This document shows, piece by piece, positions 55,367-63,873 of a stretch of DNA of 64,000 nucleotides. The notes under the pieces are model-generated. The model worked only from the letters and a program-made list of their open reading frames with translations. It was not told the DNA's origin and searched no databases. Position numbers and translations under genes: made by a program. The stretch is from Pseudomonadota bacterium (lineage in GTDB: Bacteria; Pseudomonadota; Gammaproteobacteria; Eutrophobiales; Eutrophobiaceae): the NCBI GenBank assembly GCA_013112535.1, contig JABFGI010000002.1:602114-666113 (forward strand), written 5' to 3'. Each line of letters opens with the position of its first letter. Within the stretch, counting starts at the first letter, position 1.

Positions 55367-56655
55367 TGGCTTCATTGTATGTCTATATGAATGGTTATGA
55401 AGTTGGCGAATACATTCAACATAAAAGTGGTGCGCAGGAATTTATTTACAGTGATTCATGGTTAGATCATGGAGATATAGCCATTCCATTATCTCTCTCA
55501 ATACCACTTACTGAAAAGAAACATAAAGGAGATACCGTATACAACTATTTCGAAAACCTTTTACCTGATAGTAAAGATATCAGAAGACGCATACAGGCAA
55601 GACTTGGCGCGAAAACAGAAAAACCTTTCGATCTACTCTCTTTTATCGGCAAGGATTGTGTTGGCGCTATCCAACTTATGACCGAGCAAGTTGATGTTGA
55701 TATAAAAAAAATTAGCGGTACACCTCTTAGCGAAAATGAAATTGCTGAAGAGTTAAAAAACTACGAGACATTGCCGCTTGGAATGTCGAAAGATAACGAT
55801 TTCAGAATATCCCTTGCAGGCGCTCAGGAAAAAACCGCTTTACTTTGGCATAAGAAAAAATGGCAACGACCAACAGGCACTACGCCAACAACACATATCT
55901 TCAAATTACCTATTGGCAAGATTGAACACAGTGGTATTGATTTATCTGACAGTGTTGAAAACGAATGGCTTTGCATGGAAATACTTCGCGCATTTGGTTT
56001 GCCTGTCGCCAATGTTCGCATAGAAAAATTCAAAGATATTAAGGTGCTTGTTGTTGAACGTTTTGATCGCGAATTAGCTGAAGACAAAAGCTGGATTATC
56101 AGACTTCCACAAGAAGATATGTGTCAAGCTAATGCTATTTCTCCAGGATTAAAATATGAGAGTGATGGTGGTCCGGGAATTTCTACCATAATGGAATTAT
56201 TAAAATCCTCAGTCCAACCTGAAGAAGATCGCAAACAATTTATGCACCGTGTATTTTTATTTTGGTTGTTAGGTGCAATTGACGGTCATGCTAAAAATTT
56301 CAGTATCTTTTTAAAGCAGGGAGGACGATTCTGTTTAACTCCTGTTTATCATGTGATTTCGGCTTATCCACTTGCTGTAAAACGACAAATTGAATTTCAA
56401 AATATGAAAATGGCAATGGCCTTACGTAGTAAGAATACACATTATGATTGGCATTACATGATGCCCAGAAATTGGTTTAATCAAAGTAAGAAAGTTGATT
56501 TTCCTGAAACCACTATGAAAGATATTATTGATGAATCTATTAGTGAAATTGATGGTGTTATTACTCAAGTTTCTTCTCGTCTACCTGATGACTTTCCCAA
56601 AAATATTTCTGATCCAATTTTTGAAAATATGAAAACAGCAGCAAGTAAATTCTAG
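55366..56655 (+). CDS. hipA: HipA-like toxin kinase with Asp to His at metal site
   Basis: A 429-residue HipA-family Ser/Thr kinase. FRISLAGAQEKTALL carries the autophosphorylation Ser149, VVERFDRE, then catalytic Asp306 and Asn311 in AIDGHAKNF. In the next motif, LTPVYHVISAYP, His329 replaces the conserved Asp that binds Mg2+ in E. coli HipA. The codon is CAT (56350-56352), one base from GAT. HipA inhibits growth by phosphorylating GltX. The substitution may make this copy inactive, while the rest looks intact. Confidence 0.9.
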   Translation: MASLYVYMNGYEVGEYIQHKSGAQEFIYSDSWLDHGDIAIPLSLSIPLTEKKHKGDTVYNYFENLLPDSKDIRRRIQARLGAKTEKPFDLLSFIGKDCVGAIQLMTEQVDVDIKKISGTPLSENEIAEELKNYETLPLGMSKDNDFRISLAGAQEKTALLWHKKKWQRPTGTTPTTHIFKLPIGKIEHSGIDLSDSVENEWLCMEILRAFGLPVANVRIEKFKDIKVLVVERFDRELAEDKSWIIRLPQEDMCQANAISPGLKYESDGGPGISTIMELLKSSVQPEEDRKQFMHRVFLFWLLGAIDGHAKNFSIFLKQGGRFCLTPVYHVISAYPLAVKRQIEFQNMKMAMALRSKNTHYDWHYMMPRNWFNQSKKVDFPETTMKDIIDESISEIDGVITQVSSRLPDDFPKNISDPIFENMKTAASKF

Positions 56656-56758
56656 AATACTTTCTACTAATACCCATTGATTTATATCCCATGTGTCACT
56701 ATCTATTTAGTTATTACCAATATCATTTAACTATGTTGTTTCACATGAGGATTGTGGA

Positions 56759-57700
56759 ATGGAATTTAAAGATTATTACAAGATTCTGGGTGTTGAACCG
56801 GAAGCGGAACTGAAGGCGATTAAAACCGCTTATCGGAGGCTGGCGCGTAAGTATCATCCGGATGTGAGCGAGGATAAGGATGCCGAGAAGAAGTTTAAGG
56901 ATGTGGCGGAGGCTTATGCGGCGCTGAAAGATCCGGAGAAACGTGCGGAATATGATGAGTTGCGCAAATACGGTAGACAACATGGGCAGAGTTTTACGCC
57001 GCCGCCGGGTTGGCATTCGACTGCGTCGCATGATGGTGATTTTTCGGATTTCTTTGAATCGATCTTTGGTGCGGGTGGGCCTCGCGCTGGCGGGCCGCAT
57101 GTGCATCGCGAAACGCATTTTAGTTTTCGTGGGCAGGATATCGAAACCGAGTTGCCTGTCTTTTTAGAAGAAACCTTGTCTGATGCCAGCAAAAAGATTT
57201 CATTTAGTTTGCCGCGTTATGATAGCGAAGGCCGACGCATTGCGGATGAGAAAAAAACCTTGAATGTGAAAGTTCCCAAGGGTGTGACCGAGGGCGAACG
57301 TATTCGTTTAAAGGGTCAGGGTGGTCCGGGTATTGGCAGTGGTGCCAATGGTGATTTGTATTTGCATATTCGTCTGGTGCCGCATCCTTTGTATGATGTC
57401 GAAGGACACAACCTGATTATTACGGTTCCGATTGCGCCGTGGGAAGCAATACTCGGTACCAAGGTTGAAGTACCGACGTTGTCTGGCAAAGTGAACCTGA
57501 CTTTGCCGCCGAATAGCCAAACCGGAAAACGCTTACGCATCAAAGGCAAAGGCCTGCCGAGCAAAACAGGTATGGGTGATATGTATGCGATATTAAAAGT
57601 TGTGATACCGGAACAGACTGACGAGGAAACAAAACTACAATGGGAAAACTTATCGAAAAAAGCCGCGTTTAATCCACGTCGCGAATGGAGTAAGGCATGA
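56759..57700 (+). CDS. cbpA: CbpA, curved-DNA-binding DnaJ-like chaperone
   Basis: A 313-residue J-protein without a zinc-finger domain. The J domain begins [20 protein letters not shown] and holds HPD in YHPDVSED (~residues 34-36). After a Gly/Phe-rich linker ([11 protein letters not shown]), two C-terminal substrate-binding domains follow, with [15 protein letters not shown] and the ending [11 protein letters not shown]. CbpA is a cochaperone of DnaK and binds curved DNA. It overlaps cbpM by four bases (ATGA). Codons are richer in G+C than in the neighbours. Confidence 0.92.
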   Translation: MEFKDYYKILGVEPEAELKAIKTAYRRLARKYHPDVSEDKDAEKKFKDVAEAYAALKDPEKRAEYDELRKYGRQHGQSFTPPPGWHSTASHDGDFSDFFESIFGAGGPRAGGPHVHRETHFSFRGQDIETELPVFLEETLSDASKKISFSLPRYDSEGRRIADEKKTLNVKVPKGVTEGERIRLKGQGGPGIGSGANGDLYLHIRLVPHPLYDVEGHNLIITVPIAPWEAILGTKVEVPTLSGKVNLTLPPNSQTGKRLRIKGKGLPSKTGMGDMYAILKVVIPEQTDEETKLQWENLSKKAAFNPRREWSKA

Positions 57701-58005
57701 TAGAAACCAATATGACAGTTAAGTTCTCGCTTGAAGAAGTGTGTGACATTGCTCAGCTTCCAACTGAGGTATTGATTACGATTGTTGAGGAAGGTGTTAT
57801 TGAGCCGAAGGGATCTGCACCGGAAGAATGGTGCTTCGATTGTTATATGCTTAATGTTGCCAAACGCGCTTCCCGTTTGCATCGTGATTTTGGTCTCGAC
57901 TGGACCGGCATGCCCTTGTATCTCGATATGCTTGAGCAGTTGGAAAAACTACGTGAAGAAAATAAACGACTCAGACAACAGCTAGGACGGTTTTTACTGG
58001 ATTAA
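57697..58005 (+). CDS. cbpM: CbpM, modulator of CbpA
   Basis: A 102-residue MerR-like helical protein: [40 protein letters not shown] and ending [20 protein letters not shown]. In E. coli CbpM binds the CbpA J domain and inhibits its cochaperone and DNA-binding activities. It overlaps the end of cbpA and so forms the classical cbpAM unit. It ends 13 bases from the convergent zinc-ribbon gene. Confidence 0.9.
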   Translation: MIETNMTVKFSLEEVCDIAQLPTEVLITIVEEGVIEPKGSAPEEWCFDCYMLNVAKRASRLHRDFGLDWTGMPLYLDMLEQLEKLREENKRLRQQLGRFLLD

Positions 58006-58018
58006 AACTTTTTATGAC

Positions 58019-58393
58019 TCAAGCGCGTTTAAACTGATTCCGGGTTCGATTGTTTTCTGCGATTTCGTAACTGAATTGGATTGAAGCAAGCTCACCTTTA
58101 TCGAGCCAGATGCCGTTACAGGTCTCGCAGTAATCGATCATTGTTGGTCGGATTTTTCCGTATTTGGCTTTTTTCATGATGTCCTGACAATTGGGACAGC
58201 ACCTTGGTACTTCCGGGCCCTTGCGGGGTTTCGGTGTATCCTTTGCTATTTCAATTTCACGTGAGTCTTTAATGATTTCGAGTTTTCTTCTGGTCAGGTA
58301 AACGCCTTTACAGCTCATGCACAGCTGTATTGCAACGCCTTCATAGAAAACGGTCTGCATATCTGTGTCACATCGTTTACAAAAAATACTCAT
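58019..58393 (-). CDS. Double zinc-ribbon (TFIIB-type) protein
   Basis: A 124-residue protein with two zf-TFIIB-type ribbons: FCKRCDTDMQ ... LCMSCKGVYLTRRKLE, then CCPNCQDIMKK ... YCETCNGIWLDKGEL, each with two CxxC pairs. Such domains are common in short bacterial proteins of unknown function. The last ~15 residues are basic. It is convergent to cbpM. Confidence 0.85.
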   Translation of the reverse strand: MSIFCKRCDTDMQTVFYEGVAIQLCMSCKGVYLTRRKLEIIKDSREIEIAKDTPKPRKGPEVPRCCPNCQDIMKKAKYGKIRPTMIDYCETCNGIWLDKGELASIQFSYEIAENNRTRNQFKRA

Positions 58394-58475
58394 AACAACG
58401 GCTCTGTTTCATTCGACTCATTGTAGTTGTATCGACCTGAAACAGTACGCCTTTAGAGAAGATTAAAAAATCTGG

Positions 58476-58542
58476 ATTCCCGCCTCGGTCTCTGTTCCTA
58501 ACTCGACTCTACCAACTACATCAATGCAGGCGACGCGGGAAT
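58476..58542. repeat. REP-like inverted repeat
   Basis: ATTCCCGC (58476-58483) and GCGGGAAT (58535-58542) with a GC-rich context (GGATTCCCGCCTCGG ... GGCGACGCGGGAATGAC). This resembles the short interspersed palindromic elements found in many proteobacteria and probably scattered elsewhere in the genome; copies outside the window cannot be checked. Confidence 0.5.
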
Positions 58543-58578
58543 GACAGTGGAGTAGTGCAACCGACTTTCCTGTAGGGA

Positions 58579-59871
58579 TTAACTTTCTTTCTTTTTACCA
58601 AACAGCACTTTGAAAGCAATCATGAAGATGATTACGCCACCTATCATCATGCCGAATACCTTCAGGAAGAACATCATAATATCGTTTAATCCTTTTGATT
58701 CGCTCTTTGTTTGGCTAGTACTTTCAGTACTACTTGCTACTGGCTTCGATATTTCAGGCTCTGCAGGTACTTCGACAACTTTTTCTGGTTCTTTTTTTGC
58801 CGGTTTTGGCTCAGGCTTCGCTGCTTCTTTGGCTTTTTCTTCAACCTGTTTAGCTTTTTCCGCCACCGCTTTTTCTTCCATTGCTTTTGCAATGCGCGCT
58901 TGTTGTTGTTCTTTTAATTTTTGCGCCGCTTCCGCTTCATCCTTTTCTTGATTAGCTTTAGCCTGTGCTGCTTTTGCTGCAGCTTCCTGTTTTTTCCGGG
59001 CTTCTTCTACCGCCAGTTTTTCCTGCTCTGCTTTCTTTGCTGCTATTTTTGTTGCTTCCGCTTTCTTCGCTTCTTCTTTTTTTGCAGTCTGTTTTTGTTC
59101 TTTTATTGCTTTTGTTTTCGCTTCGATATCTGCCTTTATCGGCGCTAACCTTTCAGCCAGTATTTTTTCGACCTGTTTCGCATCGGGAACACTGCTTGCG
59201 TTTTTCTTTAGATCATAGGCATCTATTTTATTTGCTCTTGGGGATACGGCAATGTATACCCCTGTTGCGGGTAAACTAAAAATAGTAACCTGGTTATCGG
59301 CTCCCGTGCCTCTGTCTGACCAGACAATCGCGCTTGTTGTTATCTTGTCAGTTAAACTTTTATGCACGCAACGGTAGTTGGCTAAATCGGGTTTCGTATT
59401 ATGAAATAGTTGAGAAACACTACCGATACATTTGTAATTATCATCCGGTGGTATTGCTTTCCAGAACGACCCGTCCTTTGCTGCGCCACTTCCGGAATCG
59501 TTCCAGACTTGTTTCCAGTCTTTAGGCGCGACTAATAATGGCGGCGTACCTTTTGGATTACTTGCTGCTTCGCTTACAGTTGTTGAGCAATGGTAATCGG
59601 ACTTTCTTTTACCGGAAGCATGTCCGCCGATGATGTATTCATTATTCTTTGCCTTTGGAATAAAGAAGTAGCCGTCCAGATCTGCGCCCGAACCTGAATC
59701 ATCCCAGCTTAAAGTTTGGTCACAATTTTGATTGGTTTCCAGACGATAGCTTAGTTCTGAAATAATTTGTGCACGCTCCTGTGCTTCGATGGCAGAGAAA
59801 TCGGTCTCGGCCATAATATTGACGGACAGGATGCTAAACAGGATGTATATTAATGAATATTTTAACTTCAT
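58579..59871 (-). CDS. Periplasmic repeat / coiled-coil membrane-anchored protein
   Basis: A 430-residue protein: signal peptide (MKLKYSLIYILFSILSVNIMA), then three weak repeats with W-x-D-S-G-S-G-A and WKAIPPDD (WDDSGSGADLDGYFF, WNDSGSGAAKDGSFWKA and WSDRGTGADNQVTIF), Vps62/DUF946-like beta units. An Ala/Lys/Glu-rich coiled coil (~residues 235-345) follows, and a single C-terminal TM (MMFFLKVFGMMIGGVIIFMI). It would project into the periplasm, anchored at the inner membrane. No function is recognised. Confidence 0.7.
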   Translation of the reverse strand: MKLKYSLIYILFSILSVNIMAETDFSAIEAQERAQIISELSYRLETNQNCDQTLSWDDSGSGADLDGYFFIPKAKNNEYIIGGHASGKRKSDYHCSTTVSEAASNPKGTPPLLVAPKDWKQVWNDSGSGAAKDGSFWKAIPPDDNYKCIGSVSQLFHNTKPDLANYRCVHKSLTDKITTSAIVWSDRGTGADNQVTIFSLPATGVYIAVSPRANKIDAYDLKKNASSVPDAKQVEKILAERLAPIKADIEAKTKAIKEQKQTAKKEEAKKAEATKIAAKKAEQEKLAVEEARKKQEAAAKAAQAKANQEKDEAEAAQKLKEQQQARIAKAMEEKAVAEKAKQVEEKAKEAAKPEPKPAKKEPEKVVEVPAEPEISKPVASSTESTSQTKSESKGLNDIMMFFLKVFGMMIGGVIIFMIAFKVLFGKKKES

Positions 59872-59962
59872 GATAAGTTATTCCTAATATTAATTAGTAA
59901 TTGTGACTCTGATAATTTTTCAAAAAAAGCTTTCGCGCCTACTGTTGCTATCTACTACTAAC

Positions 59963-60466
59963 CTATGCCGTTTCTTTTACTGACGCAATCACTTCTGCCC
60001 AGGTAAGATTGATGTCCAGTTTAAGTTCTTTAAGTTGATTTTCTTCAAGCTGTTCGTTCAGGTCGATTAACATCCCCTCTTCTTCGCGTTCTTCATGATG
60101 TTCAAGCAATCCTTTTAAGGTTTTTTCTTTGTCGAGCAAGGCGATGATATTTCGGCGTTTTTGCGATTCATCCAGTTCTTGTTCAGCTAACCATTCCAGA
60201 TCCTGGGTAATATTGCCAAAGAGCTGTGTTATCTTTTCATGCTCTTTTTGATAAAGCGAGGCATCCCATTTCGTCCTTCGTTCGATTTTTGCAAACTCCG
60301 GCAACAAATAATTTTCTTCCAGTTGTATGTGTGCCGTCTGACAAACATGAAAATGTTCCAGCCAGGTCCCTGCTACATCGAACAAGCCCTGTAACAAGGC
60401 TTCTTGATGACGCGCAAAAAGTTCATGTAAATCGCTGTGCTGTTTTTGTATGATTTCAACTAGCAT
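59963..60466 (-). CDS. Hemerythrin HHE-type protein
   Basis: A 167-residue four-helix protein with hemerythrin-like His and acidic residues: KQHSDLHELFARH, HIQLEENYLLPEF, KEHEKITQLF and LEHHEEREEEGML. It may bind a diiron centre for O2 or NO sensing. It begins four bases after the ABC1 kinase gene and shares its direction, so the two form an operon. Confidence 0.82.
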   Translation of the reverse strand: MLVEIIQKQHSDLHELFARHQEALLQGLFDVAGTWLEHFHVCQTAHIQLEENYLLPEFAKIERRTKWDASLYQKEHEKITQLFGNITQDLEWLAEQELDESQKRRNIIALLDKEKTLKGLLEHHEEREEEGMLIDLNEQLEENQLKELKLDINLTWAEVIASVKETA

Positions 60467-60470
60467 AATT

Positions 60471-62105
60471 TTAATGGTTTAATAGTTTTTCTGTGTGTTG
60501 TAATCCTGCCCGCAAGCCATACCATTGGGCGCTCCACATCAGGGAAAGGGCATCACTCCGGGAAAGTGGTAAATTATAGTACGTTTGTGCTCCAGTCCAG
60601 AAATTGACGTTGCTCATATCATGCGTCAGTTGTTGCATGACATATTGGCTCACGACATTTTCAATTGCCAGTGTTTCACCAATATCATTTAACACGCCAT
60701 CCAGTGTCAGTAATACTTTTCGAAATAACATCATCGATGAAGAAAAGCGCACCCCGGTCAGCAAGACATTATCTGTCAGGGTTAACACTTCATTGATCCC
60801 CGGTAGTGAGTAGATTGAAAGCGCGCGTAAAAATTCTTTAATGTTTTGCATTAGTTTATCAATTTTGTCCGCGTTAAGGTCTTCCTGGGCAAGACTTTTT
60901 ATGCTTTCCAACAACAGGCTTTCATCACGCAGGGAAACAGCCAGAAACAACAGGATTATTTTACTGCGTTCTTCCCGGTTCAAACGCCCGGTTAATGCCC
61001 AATCGAAAATAATCAGTTCACCTTCATCATTCACATAAAGATTACCTGCATGAGGATCGGCATGAAACAGACTTTTTTCCTCATGTTCAAATAGAGGTAT
61101 CGCAATCAATGTTTCAATCATCTGTTTCGATAATTGTTTACCGTTTACCTCGCTTGTTTTATCCGTCACCTTGATGCCTTCTTCAAAACTCATCGCTGTT
61201 ATGTTGCTGTTTGATAGCTCACGGATTAGATGAGGAGTACGCACTCCTGAGATTGAATCGTATCGTTGTTCTGCTTCATGAAGATTGGCTTGCTCCTGCA
61301 GTGTGTCGAGTTCCTGTTTTAATGTGACTGAAATATCAGCAAAAGTATCATGTAAATTAACGTCATTAAGGACATGATCCTTTTTTTCATCCAGATATGT
61401 TGCGAAGCCTTGTAACAATGTGATTTCTTCTTCGAAGTTTTCTTTTATATGTGGTTTGAGCACCTTGAAAACGCCTTGCTCATTTCGGCCTGTTTTGGCG
61501 TTGTACCAATGAAATCGCATCAGTGCACAAACACTGGCTTCGGAATGGATTTCTTCATCCAGTTCAATTTGGTGAGTAGCGAGTTTCTTTCCCAGCTCTT
61601 CTTCAATTTGCTGTTTAATCGTTTGCGCCGATATATCGCGAATATCGTTTTCAAGTTGCGTTAATAGCGCCCGCAGTTCAGGCGCAAGATTTCGATTACG
61701 AGCGATTGCTTGTCCGAGTTTTTGCAAGGTCGGCATTTGTTCGATAAATATCATCACGCGTTTTTCCAGTGCTGTTTCTTCAGCCAAGGAAACCTGTGCA
61801 TAGAGTTTTGGTATCAGCCTTGTGACGGAAAGATGACTAGCAAAATAAACCAGCGCTTCATGGACAATATCACGCCATGCAGAATATTGTTCAGGAACAA
61901 GTTGTTCCACCGGTAAACGTTCAGCCAAAAGTTGGCCAATCTGGTTGCGTGAGTTTTCCCAGTCAATGTTCTCGACGATTTTTTTTAACGCTTGTTTATT
62001 ATCAAGATCGATACCACCGTGCATAAACAGAGCAACCAGATCTTTTTCCTGCTTTCTACTAAAAACCTTTTGCAGTTCTTTGAGTATATTAAATGTGTTT
62101 GGCAT
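60471..62105 (-). CDS. ABC1/UbiB-family kinase-like protein
   Basis: A 544-residue protein of the ABC1/AarF family. It has a typical atypical-kinase core: GVFKVLKPHI (Lys), TAMSFEEGIKV, SLFHADPHAGNLYV (HAD-PH-GN catalytic loop) and IIFDWALTGRL, where the usual DFG is DWA. UbiB members are needed for ubiquinone synthesis; others have unknown substrates. It is upstream of the hemerythrin gene. Confidence 0.85.
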   Translation of the reverse strand: MPNTFNILKELQKVFSRKQEKDLVALFMHGGIDLDNKQALKKIVENIDWENSRNQIGQLLAERLPVEQLVPEQYSAWRDIVHEALVYFASHLSVTRLIPKLYAQVSLAEETALEKRVMIFIEQMPTLQKLGQAIARNRNLAPELRALLTQLENDIRDISAQTIKQQIEEELGKKLATHQIELDEEIHSEASVCALMRFHWYNAKTGRNEQGVFKVLKPHIKENFEEEITLLQGFATYLDEKKDHVLNDVNLHDTFADISVTLKQELDTLQEQANLHEAEQRYDSISGVRTPHLIRELSNSNITAMSFEEGIKVTDKTSEVNGKQLSKQMIETLIAIPLFEHEEKSLFHADPHAGNLYVNDEGELIIFDWALTGRLNREERSKIILLFLAVSLRDESLLLESIKSLAQEDLNADKIDKLMQNIKEFLRALSIYSLPGINEVLTLTDNVLLTGVRFSSSMMLFRKVLLTLDGVLNDIGETLAIENVVSQYVMQQLTHDMSNVNFWTGAQTYYNLPLSRSDALSLMWSAQWYGLRAGLQHTEKLLNH

Positions 62106-62126
62106 AACGTTTGGGCTATTGAATTA

Positions 62127-62732
62127 TTAACGTAGCATAACAGTATAACGTTCGCCATGTTCATCTACGACGTGAACTGATATTGAACTTCCTACAGGTA
62201 CAACATCACTCCACATTTTGAAAATTTCACTTAAAGTATTATTACGAGATTCCATATCCTTATTTAACCAGACTTCTGTCGCAATCACTTCAATATTACC
62301 TTTGCCTTTATGGCTTGCTTTAGTGAAATAGATATCACCATTTTGTTTTTTAATCACTTCATTATGATCATTAAAACGCTGCATAAATACATCAAAACGC
62401 GTGGGTGAAGAGGTATTTTGTGTCTGTGATGCTTTACTCAATAATGATGAATGTATCCAGCCTGTATTTATATCGTCACGATGCAGCTCGACTTCAACCC
62501 AATTATTCTGGCGCTGAATTTCAGTAACTTTACGGTTCTCCTTAAGTTTGATTACTGACTCAGCCTTGTTTGACGGTCCAGACCGGACATTTACCAGACT
62601 TTCATTCACAACTAATATATCACCCGATAGCGCAATACTATTATCCGGGTAAGCAAGACAGAAAATAGCGATCAACATCATTAAACAGATAACTGGTTTT
62701 ACTGTTTGTGAATTTCGAATCGGGCTTCTCAT
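62127..62732 (-). CDS. SH3-domain secreted protein
   Basis: A 201-residue protein with a hydrophobic signal (VICLMMLIAIFCLAYPDNSIA) and a bacterial SH3 (SH3b) domain at ~45-105 (LVNVRSGPSNKAESVIKLKE, NWVEVELHRDDINTGWIHSS). The C-terminal half is not recognised. SH3b domains bind peptidoglycan or mediate contacts at the cell envelope. It lies upstream of the ABC1 kinase gene in the same direction. Confidence 0.8.
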   Translation of the reverse strand: MRSPIRNSQTVKPVICLMMLIAIFCLAYPDNSIALSGDILVVNESLVNVRSGPSNKAESVIKLKENRKVTEIQRQNNWVEVELHRDDINTGWIHSSLLSKASQTQNTSSPTRFDVFMQRFNDHNEVIKKQNGDIYFTKASHKGKGNIEVIATEVWLNKDMESRNNTLSEIFKMWSDVVPVGSSISVHVVDEHGERYTVMLR

Positions 62733-62844
62733 TTCCTGTCTTATATCTCAGAATGGCTTATTCATTTTAAATGATGCGGACGAGAGTATGAACTTTTATT
62801 ATTCATGCTTATCTAGTCTATTAAATAACAATAAAGCGATCACC

Positions 62845-63342
62845 ATGCGACTAATTCTGCTGTTATTACTTTCTATTTCTTTAGTTCAAGCTGGGGAACT
62901 GCCAATTAATATCGGTGGCACGGCTGAAAACTGGACCTTACAGACAAATCAACCAGAACCGTTGGATTATTATCAGGATAGTGAAGGTAAAGTATCTGTT
63001 ATTATTTTTTGGGCGACATGGTGTCCCTATTGCGCCACTTTAATGCCACATATGGAAGTCATTTACCGTAAATATCGAAGCAAAGGTGTTAAATTTTACG
63101 CTGTTGATATTTATGAAGATGGCAAGATTGACCCGATAGAATATTTTGAAAACAGGAAATTTACCTACACCATGCTACAAAATGGTGATGAAGTAGCAAA
63201 ACAATATGGTGTTAAAGGTACGCCAGGTGTCTATGTCGTCGATAAAGATAAAAAAGTTGTTTATAAACGCCCGGCTGGTGTTAATGATGTCATGGTAAAA
63301 CAGAATGTTGACTTAAGAATCAAACAGACATTGGCTAAATAA
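62845..63342 (+). CDS. TlpA/ResA-like thioredoxin
   Basis: A 165-residue protein from MRLILLLLLSISLVQAG, a signal peptide; a 19-residue longer frame precedes it. The redox site is WATWCPYCATLMP (CPYC), with VKGTPGVYVVDKDKKVV as the cis-Pro loop. TlpA/ResA proteins reduce disulfides in the periplasm, notably for cytochrome c maturation. This fits the several haem c proteins in the window, but the link is inference. It is convergent with the TPM gene. Confidence 0.88.
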   Translation: MRLILLLLLSISLVQAGELPINIGGTAENWTLQTNQPEPLDYYQDSEGKVSVIIFWATWCPYCATLMPHMEVIYRKYRSKGVKFYAVDIYEDGKIDPIEYFENRKFTYTMLQNGDEVAKQYGVKGTPGVYVVDKDKKVVYKRPAGVNDVMVKQNVDLRIKQTLAK

Positions 63343-63349
63343 TAATTTT

Positions 63350-63873
63350 TTACCAACTTCCGGAGGCACCACCGCCACCAAAACTGCCACCGCCTCCGGA
63401 AAAGCCCCCACTGCTACTACTACCCCAGCTCCAACTACTATCATCGTCCGAGTTTGAACCATTTAGTCTTTTTAGACGATTTTGCCTGATTCCGAGAATA
63501 CTGAAACTAACAAGAAAAAATGTAATAAAACTAAAGAAACCAATCAGAACCAGTTTTTCAAAATTTTCGTCCGCAGTTTTAACTGATTGGTAATCAATAA
63601 TTTTATATTGACCTTTGGTAGCTTTTATTATTGCTATTGTTCCCCGTTCTATTCCGGATTTAAATTTTCCTTTTTTAAATTGAGGTACAATTTCACGGTT
63701 TATAATACTAGAACTAATCACATCCGTAAGCATACCTTCCAAACCATAACCCACTTCAATGCGCACTTTGCGTTCTTTCTTTGCAACAATAAGTAAAACA
63801 CCATTATTTTTTTCTTTTTGACCTATTCCCCAATGCCGACCTAACCGAACACCGTATTCCTCAATACTGTATC
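63350..63873 (-). pseudogene. TPM-domain protein truncated by an IS element
   Basis: The C-terminal part of a TPM-domain (YgcG/TLP18.3) protein: YSIEEYGVRLGRHWGIGQKE, VGYGLEGMLTDVISSSIINR, one TM (~residues 125-150 of the frame), and a Gly/Ser-rich tail ending GGGGSFGGGGASGSW. The N-terminal part and signal peptide are missing; the frame instead continues into sequence belonging to the IS end (about 63874 onwards). The gene was therefore cut by insertion. Confidence 0.8.

Noticed and set aside
57316..57882. 188-residue minus-strand frame across cbpA/cbpM
   Set aside because: Shadow caused by the G+C-richer codons of cbpA; both sense genes are well supported.
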